In this document: one piece after another, positions 11,201-18,105 of the stretch | Position numbering within the stretch: position 1 is the stretch's first letter | Layout: each line of letters opens with the position of its first letter | DNA from: Rhabdophis nuchalis | Taxonomy: Eukaryota; Chordata; Lepidosauria; Squamata; Natricidae | Reading direction: 5' to 3' | DNA length: 64,000 nucleotides | Assembly (NCBI GenBank): GCA_039707465.1 | Contig: CM077643.1 | Location: 327,398,919 to 327,462,918, forward strand | Translations under genes and position numbers: made by a program | The notes under the pieces: generated by a model | What the model was told of the DNA's origin: nothing | What the model saw: only the letters and a program-made list of their open reading frames with translations | Database searches by the model: none

Positions 11201-11244
<44 letters not shown>

Positions 11245-11300
11245 ATATATACATACATACATACATACATACATACATACATACATACATACATACATAG
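11188..11300. repeat. compound microsatellite (TG)n(AG)n(ATAC)n
   Basis: Consecutive perfect runs of GT, then GA, then about 12 ATAC units. It borders the first copy of the hammerhead-bearing repeat. Confidence 0.95.
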
Positions 11301-11455
11301 GAAGGCTTGCCTGAAATGCTGGAAAGTGCCGGTTCAAATCCCAGTAGATGAAGTATGGCCAGCTGAAGAAGGCTAAAAAGCCGGAAATAGATCTATCCTG
11401 GTCTCTTAATTATTAAATCAGCCCTTAAAAATCTAACATATATATATTTATATAT
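11301..11455 (+). mobile_element. tRNA/hammerhead compound repeat, copy 1
   Basis: The copy starts inside a tRNA-like segment (B-box GGTTCAAATCC at about 11330). The hammerhead-like motif (11357-11403) follows, then a tail ending CCCTTAAAAATCTAACATAT and a TA run. A mariner-like element has inserted at a TA in that tail (11455). Confidence 0.7.
11357..11403 (+). ncRNA. hammerhead-like ribozyme motif, copy 1
   Basis: Stem I 5' strand GGCCAG is followed by the core CTGAAGA (11363-11369), stem II with GGCT and AGCC around an AAAA loop, then GAAA (11384-11387). A palindromic stem III TAGATCTA closed by the A-U pair follows, then C and stem I 3' strand CTGGTC. The outermost stem II pair is a mismatch (A against G), so this copy is slightly degraded. 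Confidence 0.6.
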
Positions 11456-11456
11456 A

Positions 11457-11884
11457 CAGTGGTACCTCGGTTCACAAACTTAATTCGTGAACTGACTCTG
11501 GTCGCGAACCGAATTGGTCGTGAACTGAGGCACAGTTTCCCATAGGGTTTAATGTAAATCCGGTTAATCTGTTCTGATCTTTTTTTTTGGTTTTTAAAGC
11601 ACAAAAAATATGAAACAAATACCGTATGTGCTAAAAGCATAACAAAAATAAAAAAAGTCACTGAAAGTACTCACAGTGTACTTTTTTCTGTGTCTCCTTC
11701 TCTCCACGATCTTCCTACAGGAAGTCACAACCATGTAACAGCCAGGAAATAGCATTAAAATGGCCACGGTTCCTGTTCGTGAACCGAAGCGGAGTTCGTG
11801 AACCGGAGCATATTTTGATGAACTTTTCTGTTCGTGAACCAAGTTGTTCGTGAACAGAAGCGTTCGTGAACCGAGGTACCACTG
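11457..11884. mobile_element. Tc1/mariner-like non-autonomous element (CAGTGGTACCTCGGTTC ends)
   Basis: The terminal inverted repeats begin CAGTGGTACCTCGGTTC and end GAACCGAGGTACCACTG, flanked by TA on both sides as expected for Tc1/mariner insertion. The 428-bp interior repeats GTTCGTGAACCG motifs and has no transposase frame. It interrupts the TA tail of a hammerhead-bearing repeat, so it is younger than that copy. Confidence 0.88.
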
Positions 11885-12120
11885 TATGCTGGTATTGCCA
11901 TCCTCGGGTGTTTTCCCATGTATATAGCATGGAATTTTTATTGCAACGTTTTGGCAAGATCTCACTTGCCATCCTCAGGCTTCGGTCTGTGACTATATAT
12001 ATATAGATTCGCAAAAAAGCAAAGGCCCAGGCCTGATGATGATGGGGGTGATCCCATCGAAACGTTGCAAAAACACCTTTAATTTTACACGGGAAAAGAC
12101 CCGAATAAACCAAAATCTAC
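11885..12120. repeat. repeat with two hammerhead-like hairpins (second family)
   Basis: Contains a minus-strand CTGAGGA followed by a GGCAAG/CTTGCC hairpin (about 11940-11985), and a + strand CTGATGA followed by a GAUGGG/CCCAUC hairpin then GAAACGTTGC (about 12032-12068). The motif ACACGGGAAAAGACCCGAAT follows, related to a stretch at 14880-14900. The layout resembles Penelope-associated hammerheads, but one unpaired base separates the core from stem II. The family is not identified. Confidence 0.4.
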
Positions 12121-12498
12121 ATATATATATATAGATTTTTAAGGGCTGAAAATAAAGAGACCAGGATGGATCCATTTCAGGCTTATTAGCGTTCTTCAGC
12201 TGGCCATACTCTTTCTACTGGGATTTGAACCGGTGCTTTCCAGCATATGAGGCAAGCCTTTCTATGCCTTGAGCTATCCGGTATCCCTGATACATCAGCC
12301 AATTTTACAGGACTCTATTAATGAGAGAATATTTTCACAGCTCCTGTTCAAGGGTCCCTTTAAGGGGAAGAGACTTAACGTCATCCCTCTCTGCCCTTCG
12401 ACTCAACCTAGAGATCATCCAGACAGAGAACCAATTAGTTTGCTGCTGTGTGAAATTTTTTAGATATGTGTTAGATTTTTAAGAGCTGAAAATAAAGA
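12121..12498 (-). mobile_element. tRNA/hammerhead compound repeat, complete 340-bp unit
   Basis: On the minus strand the unit runs from one hammerhead motif (12499-12545) to the next (12159-12205), exactly 340 bp apart. In order it has a short tail with AAAATCTAACACATATC, a spacer with TTCACACAGCAGCAAAC, a block with GGTTGAGTCGAAGGGCAGAG, and CTCATTAATAGAGTCCTG. A tRNA-like segment follows, with A-box TAGCTCAAGG and B-box GGTTCAAATCC (12221-12231), and then the hammerhead. The tRNA-like segment suggests Pol III transcription. No protein is encoded. Confidence 0.7.
12159..12205 (-). ncRNA. hammerhead-like ribozyme motif, copy 2
   Basis: On the minus strand: GGCCAG, core CTGAAGA, stem II around an AATA loop, GAAA, palindromic stem III TGGATCCA plus the A-U pair, C, and CTGGTC. 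One stem II position carries a change (ACGCT instead of AGGCT) that breaks a base pair. It forms a direct tandem with the copy at 12499-12545. Confidence 0.6.
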
Positions 12499-12545
12499 GA
12501 CCAGGATGGATCCATTTCAGGCTTATTAGCCTTCTTCAGCTGGCC
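12499..12545 (-). ncRNA. hammerhead-like ribozyme motif, copy 3 (canonical)
   Basis: All elements are intact on the minus strand: stem I GGCCAG/CTGGTC (6 pairs including one G-U), core CTGAAGA, stem II AGGCT/AGCCT with AATA loop (5 pairs), GAAA, stem III TGGATCCA, and a predicted cleavage triplet AUC. Position 7 of the hammerhead core is free, so CTGAAGA fits CUGANGA. Confidence 0.72.
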
Positions 12546-12793
12546 ATACTCTTTCTACTGGGATTTGAACCGGTGCTTTCCAGCATATGAGGCAAGCCTT
12601 TCTATGCCTTGAGCTATCCGGTATCCCTGATACATCAGCCAATTTGTGAAAATATTCTCTCATTAATAGAGTCCTGTAAAATTGGCTGATGTATCAGGGA
12701 TACCGGATAGCTCAAGGCATAGAAAGGCTTGCCTCATATGCTAGAAAGCACCGGTTCAAATCCCAGTAGAAAGAGTATGGCCAGCTGAAGAAG
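12531..12793. repeat. 115-bp inverted repeat joining two compound-repeat copies
   Basis: 12531-12645 and 12679-12793 are reverse complements with one mismatch, separated by a 33-bp spacer containing CTCATTAATAGAGTCCTG. Each arm includes the tRNA-like head and the first half of the hammerhead core. The right-hand copy is cut off just after CTGAAGAAG and continues into a different part of the repeat. Confidence 0.92.
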
Positions 12794-12838
12794 TCTCCTC
12801 CCCTTAAAGGGACCCTTGAACAGGAGCTGTGAAAATAT

Positions 12839-12842
<4 letters not shown>

Positions 12843-12924
<82 letters not shown>

Positions 12925-13104
12925 AGATATAGATATAGATATAGATATAGATATAGATATAGATATAGATATAGATATAGATATATATATATAGATATAT
13001 ATATATAGATATATATATATAGATATATATAGATATATATATATAGATATATATAGATATATATATATATATATGAGAATAGATATATAGAGATATATGA
13101 GAAT

Positions 13105-13144
<40 letters not shown>

Positions 13145-13184
13145 ATAGATATATAGAGATATATGAGAATAGATATATATATGA

Positions 13185-13252
<68 letters not shown>
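12843..13252. repeat. (TA)n / (GATATA)n / GAGAAT compound array
   Basis: About 64 bp of TA is followed by about 12 GATATA hexamers, then irregular TA tracts with interspersed GAGAATAGATATATAGAG units, and another TA run of about 60 bp. Open frames across it (tyrosine-isoleucine runs) are artefacts. It begins where a compound-repeat copy ends with GAAAATATTCTC. Confidence 0.95.
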
Positions 13253-13258
<6 letters not shown>

Positions 13259-13272
13259 ATATTTTCACACAC

Positions 13273-13275
13273 ATA

Positions 13276-13311
<36 letters not shown>

Positions 13312-13348
13312 TGTATGTATGTATGTATGTGTGTATGTGTGTGTGTGT
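13273..13348. repeat. (GTAT)n and (GT)n array
   Basis: About 14 GTAT units drift into GTGT. They directly precede the start (TTAGTTTTATGAGCTGATCA) of the next compound-repeat fragment. Confidence 0.93.
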
Positions 13349-13506
13349 TAGTTTTATGAGCTGATCAACACACATATCCCAAAAAAAATTTACACAACGT
13401 AATTCATGATTCTCTGTCTAGATGGTCTCTGGTGATGAGCCGAAAGGCAGAGAGGGAAACAGTATGTGTCCTCCCTTAATGGGGCCCTAACAGGAAGTTT
13501 TATATA
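13349..13506 (+). mobile_element. tRNA/hammerhead compound repeat, leader-block fragment
   Basis: Contains TTAGTTTTATGAGCTGATCA, TTTACACAACGTAATTCATG, the conserved GATGAGCCGAAAGGCAGAGA block, and CCTTAATGGGGCCCTAACAG. There is no tRNA-like or hammerhead portion. It ends at the centre of a palindrome. Confidence 0.65.
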
Positions 13507-13544
13507 TATATAAAACTTCCTGTTAGGGCCCCATTAAGGGAGGA
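13469..13544. repeat. perfect 76-bp palindrome
   Basis: The sequence from TCCTCCCTTAATGGGGCCC to its exact reverse complement is continuous with no spacer, centred on a TATATA run at 13506/13507. It joins two oppositely oriented compound-repeat copies at the same internal position. Confidence 0.96.
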
Positions 13545-13960
13545 GAATATTTTCACAGCTCCTGTTCAAGGTCCCTTTTAAGGGGAGGAGACTTAACGTC
13601 ATCCCTCTCTGCCCTTCGACTCAACCTAGAGATCATCCAGACATAGAACCAATTAGTTTGCTGCTGTGTGAATTTTTTTTTTTTTTTGATATGTGTTAGA
13701 TTTTTAAGGGCTGAAAATAAAGAGACCAGGATGGATCCATTTCAGGCTTATTAGCCTTCTTCAGCTGGCCATACTCCTTCTACTGGGATTTGAACCGGTG
13801 CTTTCCAGCATATGAGGCAAGCCTTTCTATGCCTTGAGCTATCCGGTATCCCTGATACATCAGCCAATTTACAGGACTCTTATTAATGAGAGAATATTTT
13901 CATAGCTCCTGTTCAAGGTCCCTTTTAAGGTCCATTTTAAAAATCTAACATATATATATA
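13507..13960 (-). mobile_element. tRNA/hammerhead compound repeat, minus-strand copy
   Basis: Parallels the 340-bp unit: leader block (GGTTGAGTCGAAGGGCAGAG on minus), TTCACACAGCAGCAAAC, hammerhead (13724-13770), tRNA-like head with B-box near 13785-13797, and a second partial leader at 13880-13935. It ends AAAAATCTAACA in a TA run shared with the next copy. Confidence 0.68.
13724..13770 (-). ncRNA. hammerhead-like ribozyme motif, copy 4 (canonical)
   Basis: Same structure as the 12499-12545 copy: GGCCAG, CTGAAGA, AGGCT-AATA-AGCCT, GAAA, TGGATCCA, UC, CTGGTC. All three stems pair. Confidence 0.72.
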
Positions 13961-13982
13961 TATATATATATGTTAGATTTTT
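13939..13982. repeat. tail-to-tail palindrome AAAAATCTAACA(TA)10TGTTAGATTTTT
   Basis: Two copies meet at their 3' tails through a shared TA tract, giving a perfect 44-bp palindrome. Confidence 0.95.
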
Positions 13983-14071
13983 TAAGGGCTGAAAATAAAG
14001 AGGCCAGGATGGATCCATTTCAGGCTTATTAGCCTTCTTCAGCTGGCCATACTCCTTCTACTGGGATTTGA
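13983..14071 (-). mobile_element. tRNA/hammerhead compound repeat, tail and ribozyme fragment
   Basis: Tail and hammerhead portion only, cut within the tRNA-like segment at GGATTTGAA, where it joins TTACACAACGTAAC of the next copy. It carries the hammerhead at 14002-14048. Confidence 0.68.
14002..14048 (-). ncRNA. hammerhead-like ribozyme motif, copy 5 (fully paired stem I)
   Basis: As copies 3 and 4, except that the stem I 3' strand is CTGGCC instead of CTGGTC. This turns the G-U pair of the other copies into G-C, a pairing-improving change. Confidence 0.72.
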
Positions 14072-14402
14072 AAAATTACACAACGTAACTAAACATGGTT
14101 CTCTGTCTAGATGGTCTCTGGTGATGAGCCGAAAGGCAGAGAGGGAAACAGTATGTCTCCTCACTTAATGGGGCCCTTACAGGAAGTTGTGAAAACAATT
14201 ATCTATACTAAATACTCCTGTTTTAGCTGATGAAATGGGCAGAACCAATTAGGCTGAATTGCTAGGCTTCTGCCTTGGATGCATTGCAGCCCCGGTTCGA
14301 ATCCCAGTGGAGTGTGGCCAACTGATGAGAGCTAATAAGCTCGAAATAGATCTATCTTGGTCTCTCAAATTTAAATAAATGTATTGATCAGCACATAAAA
14401 AC

Positions 14403-14405
<3 letters not shown>
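14072..14405 (+). mobile_element. tRNA/hammerhead compound repeat, second subfamily, near-complete unit
   Basis: A 334-bp + strand copy. It has the leader TTACACAACGTAACTAAACA, then the GATGAGCCGAAAGGCAGAGA block, GGGGCCCTTACAGGAAGTTG, a tRNA-like segment (about 14250-14313; B-box GGTTCGAATCC at 14294-14304), the hammerhead at 14316-14362, and a tail with TATTGATCAGCACATAAAAA. It ends in (TA)n then (TG)n. Its tRNA-like part differs from that of the 12-kb copies while the order of parts is the same. Confidence 0.7.
14316..14362 (+). ncRNA. hammerhead-like ribozyme motif, copy 6 (CTGATGA core)
   Basis: Stem I GGCCAA/TTGGTC, core CTGATGA (14322-14328), stem II GAGCT/AGCTC with AATA loop, GAAA (14343-14346), palindromic stem III TAGATCTA, and cleavage triplet AUC. 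Relative to copies 3-5, the innermost stem I pair changes G-C to A-U. Stem II changes AGG/CCU to GAG/CUC, and stem III changes GG/CC to AG/CU. Every change is compensated on the opposite strand. It has the classic core and is the best copy. Confidence 0.78.
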
Positions 14406-14744
<339 letters not shown>

Positions 14745-14750
<6 letters not shown>

Positions 14751-15130
14751 GTTTTATGAGCTGATCAATAAATTAGCCGATAGGCAGTAAGGGAAACAGT
14801 ATGTCTCCTCCCTTAATTGGGGCCTAATAATAACAGGTTGTTGTGAAACAATTACATATACATACATACATATATATATACGGGAAAACACCCGAATACA
14901 AGACCAGCATATGTTCCACAACACCCTGTTAGGGCCCCAATTAAGGGAGGAGACATACTGTTTCCTTTTCTGCCTTTCGGCTCATCACCAGAACCATCTA
15001 GACAGAAAGCCATGAGTTCCGTTGTGTGATTTTTTTAAATATGTGTGTTAGTTTTATGAGCTGATCAATAATCAATCAATCAGTCTCTCAGATTTATTTA
15101 TTGATCAGCTCATAAAACTAACACACATAT
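14745..15130. mobile_element. tRNA/hammerhead compound repeat, partial inverted copies
   Basis: A + strand leader fragment (14748-14850) faces a minus-strand one (14920-15060) containing the same GGGCCCCAATTAAGGGAGGA and CTTTCGGCTCATCACCAG blocks. The right end is a hairpin with 32-bp perfect arms, 15039-15070 and 15099-15130. No hammerhead is present in these fragments. Confidence 0.65.
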
Positions 15131-15382
15131 ATATATATATGTTACTAGAATAATTTATGACTTGCACTTTTACACTTTAATAATGCTGACTTAGAACTGA
15201 AATAATACTCTACTCTCACTGTTTTTGTTTTGAGGAGAACTGGCAACTCACAGTTCTCAAAACAACAGCTATTATCATTGGTTAGCTTGTCAGCATGAGT
15301 GCTTAGAGTAGACCCATCAGCTAAGATCATGTTCTTTTGAACTGAAGGAGCTTACTTGTTCCATTAATCAGTTGTACCATGC

Positions 15383-15520
15383 CTAGTAACATAATAACAG
15401 AGTTGGAAGGGACCTGGGAGGTGTTAACCCCCATGCCCAGGCAGGAAACCCTATACCATTTCAGACAAATGGTTGACCAATCTCTTCTTTAAAATTTACA
15501 GTGTTGGAGCATCCAGTCAC
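15383..15520 (-). mobile_element. CR1 fragment, second subfamily
   Basis: Contains AACAGAGTTGGAAGGGACCT, GCCCAGGCAGGAAACCCTA and ATTTCAGACAAATGGTTG. This is the reverse complement of the CR1 3' end seen in sense orientation at 22900-23025 and 49400-49850. Confidence 0.75.
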
Positions 15521-16041
15521 ATAAGTAAGTCTAGACTATTACATATACCCTAGATACTGTAATCTAGATTTACTACTTCAGTGAAAGAGGGAGGGAGAGA
15601 AGAGAGTAAATATGGAACTGTTCTCTGTTTAGCATAAGAACCATCCGAAATGAATTAGTACTTTCTATCACCAGAAGGATGGAATCAATACACGTGTGTA
15701 ATACCAATAAGTGGTTCTAGGCTCTTGCCATATCTGTTATTTAATTTTGCCCAGATTGAATTTTTTTCTGATCTTCTTTTGCTTCAAGATTTTATACAGG
15801 ATTAAATGTATACATGATTTTACTTTTTTACCTAAAAAGTAAAGCCTGAGGCAACCTTGAATACGAGTACATATTGTTTTTGTGGCTATAACATAGAAGT
15901 ATTTTGCTACTGCTTCTGGAACTTTTTGAAAACTTTCCACTTAGCCTACATTCAGCAAAGTACCTAGTGATTGATGATCAATTACTCATCTTTTCCCTCT
16001 TTAAATTTACCTTATTTCTTCTTTTATATGTGCTCTTTCAG

Positions 16042-16102
16042 GCTGAATTCTATTGATGTAAAGTATCAAATGTGGAAACTAGGTGTTGTTTTCACTGATA
16101 AT
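16042..16102 (+). CDS. RYR2: RYR2 exon: LNSIDVKYQMWKLGVVFTDN
   Basis: The acceptor CTCTTTCAG ends at 16041 and the donor GTAAGT starts at 16103. The first base, G, completes the valine codon left by the exon at 5959-6092, and 20 codons follow: LNSIDVKYQMWKLGVVFTDN. It forms the start of transmembrane segment S3. Reading through either intron is closed by stops. Confidence 0.96.
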
Positions 16103-16544
16103 GTAAGTATGTAATATCAAGTCAATATTAATTAGAGTATTAAAATAGAACTAATTTAAATCACTTTTCAAAACTCTTCACCAAATTTATGGGTAAATAA
16201 ATTGTATTGATGGATTCTCTAAATATTTCCAGGAGAAGACAAATTCCTTCAGGACATGACTGGGTCTTAACAGTAATAGTAACACTCATGGGGAAATTTC
16301 CCTTATGTTGTTTTCTCTTGAGATTTAACTGAAGCACGGAATTAAGACAATAAAGTTATTCGCACCTTTATTATGAAGACTTTATGTGTTTTACATAATG
16401 CAGACCTGTTTTATTCTTTCAAATTAAAAATATACGTTTGATTAAAAAGTCTTTGGAAGTTACAATTACAACTACAGTACAAAGAAGTTTTTATCTGATT
16501 GTGTGTTCTTTTCTTAAATCTGTTTGGTTCCTTTTCTTCTAAAG

Positions 16545-16691
16545 TCTTTTCTGTACCTGGCCTGGTATATGACCATGTCAATCCTTGGTCATTACAACAA
16601 CTTTTTTTTTGCTGCACACCTCCTTGACATAGCAATGGGATTTAAAACATTACGAACGATTCTATCATCAGTGACCCACAATGGGAAACAG
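16545..16691 (+). CDS. RYR2: RYR2 exon: S3-S4 and S4-S5 linker
   Basis: The acceptor TTCTTCTAAAG ends at 16544 and the donor GTAATT begins at 16692. There are 49 whole codons. The translation begins [20 protein letters not shown], continues [13 protein letters not shown] (S4) and ends [16 protein letters not shown], the S4-S5 linker that couples cytosolic movement to the pore. AWYMTMS matches RYR2 and not the GWYMVMS I recall for RYR1. Confidence 0.97.
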
Positions 16692-17206
16692 GTAATTGCA
16701 GCTCTTTATTCTGTCATTAACTTTGTGAAAAGTTACATGCCACCCTTTAAAATAAGGTTTACCAAGAGGAACAGTTATATAACTATGACAACCATGAAAG
16801 AAGTCAGAGAAAAAAATATTTAAAAATTTGGAAGAAATGTAATAAACTCTGAATTCTACTTGTAACTCTACTTTTGACTCATTTCCATAAGGTTTCAATG
16901 CATTTGATCTAATAATAAATTACACAGATCTACTTTTATTTCTTTTCAATCAAGATTGTCATGATTTCAATTGTAATACAATTGTCTATATATTTTGATC
17001 ATTTAAAGACTAGTGAGCCCCACCCAAATTCATTTGGAATTACTCCCATGTAGCAGAAGAGTATTTGCTTTTCTTTACATAATTTGTAAATTGTTTAATA
17101 TAAAATAGAAATCAAATGAACATTGATTTTCTTATGGTTTTTAGATAATACGTTTACACTCAAGGAACTCCAAAATATTCATTAATTTATTACTTCTTCT
17201 TTTTAG

Positions 17207-17341
17207 CTTGTACTAACCGTGGGATTACTAGCAGTGGTAGTTTATCTATACACAGTAGTTGCTTTCAATTTCTTCCGAAAATTCTACAATAAGAGTGAAG
17301 ATGGAGATATGCCAGATATGAAATGTGATGACATGCTAACG
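17207..17341 (+). CDS. RYR2: RYR2 exon: transmembrane helix S5 and luminal turret
   Basis: The acceptor CTTCTTTTTAG ends at 17206 and the donor GTAAAC begins at 17342. There are 45 codons. The hydrophobic [20 protein letters not shown] is S5. [20 protein letters not shown] and DDMLT follow as the start of the luminal pore loop. The NKSEDGD run fits RYR2 (RYR1 and RYR3 have more acidic forms here as I recall). Confidence 0.97.
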
Positions 17342-17657
17342 GTAAACTTGACTTTTGTTTTTCTTCTAATTTGTTAATATGATTCTATTTAAATTCAGAT
17401 GGGTTGCACTGTCAGTGTTGGCAGCAATATTCTTGCTGTTTCCTTAATTAGGCTGTTGTTTTACTGTTTAATTGTTAGTCTGAGTTGGTAGTTACAAGAT
17501 GATTAGGGCATTTACCACTTCAAGCAGTAAGTCATTAACTACTTCAAGTAGTAAGGTTTGGCAGTTATGTTTAAAGCTCTGAAATATTGATTTTTTTTTG
17601 TTTAAGGATTTTGTTTAATACACTCCTCTATTTTTGCAAGCACTCAAGTATCTATAG

Positions 17658-17792
17658 CAGGGGTCTCCAACCTTTGCAACTTTAAGTCTGAAGGACTTCA
17701 GCTCCCAGACTTCTCCAGCCAGCTTTGCTGGCTGGAGAACTCTGGGAGCTGAAGTTCTTCAGACTTAAAGTTGCAAAGATTGGAGACCCCTG
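17658..17792. mobile_element. hAT-like foldback MITE (135 bp)
   Basis: Begins CAGGGGTCTCCAACCTTTGC and ends GCAAAGATTGGAGACCCCTG. The arms are nearly full-length inverted repeats around CCAGCCAGCTTTGCTGGCTGG. An exact 8-bp target duplication ATCTATAG lies at 17650-17657 and 17793-17800, as expected of hAT transposition. Related copies: 52815-52949, 54205-54381, 46678-46795 and about 41870-41999. Confidence 0.92.
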
Positions 17793-17948
17793 ATCTATAG
17801 GTTTGATGATAAAAAATTAAAAGACTAACTGAACTATGGCAAGAATTGAGTTCATTCCGTTCAAATAAACTAGTAAATATTTACAAAAATAGAAGGTTAT
17901 GCAAAATGTACTTTTTAAACTATGAGAATTTTTTCATGTTGCTTATAG

Positions 17949-18105
17949 TGCTATATGTTTCACATGTATGTGGGAGTACGTGCTGGTGGTGGAATTGGTG
18001 ATGAAATCGAAGATCCTGCAGGCGATGAATATGAAATATATCGAATCATCTTTGATATTACATTTTTCTTTTTTGTAATTGTTATTCTATTAGCTATCAT
18101 ACAAG
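17949..18105 (+). CDS. RYR2: RYR2 exon: pore helix, selectivity filter and S6
   Basis: The acceptor GCTTATAG ends at 17948 and the donor GTATGC begins at 18106. There are 52 codons plus one base. The translation runs from [20 protein letters not shown] to [25 protein letters not shown] is the ryanodine receptor selectivity filter, which conducts calcium from the sarcoplasmic reticulum lumen. The long hydrophobic run is S6, the gate helix. The segment [14 protein letters not shown] identifies RYR2 rather than RYR3 (PAGDPYEMYRIVFD as I recall it). No substitution is seen in the filter. Confidence 0.98.

Noticed and set aside
12804..13351. Open frames of tyrosine/isoleucine runs
   Set aside because: Translations of (TA)n and (GATATA)n arrays, not genes. 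The same applies to 14402-14764 and 60869-61181.
12499..14048. CUGAAGA core as a broken hammerhead
   Set aside because: Core position 7 is free in the hammerhead consensus (CUGANGA), so the A is acceptable. The stems pair fully in the three canonical copies.
11310..14313. True tRNA genes
   Set aside because: The tRNA-like segments have A and B boxes but poor acceptor stems and always sit inside the compound repeat, so they are SINE-type heads rather than functional tRNAs.
16524..16823. 99-codon open frame
   Set aside because: It is the RYR2 exon 16545-16691 read through into both introns. Splice sites define the true ends.
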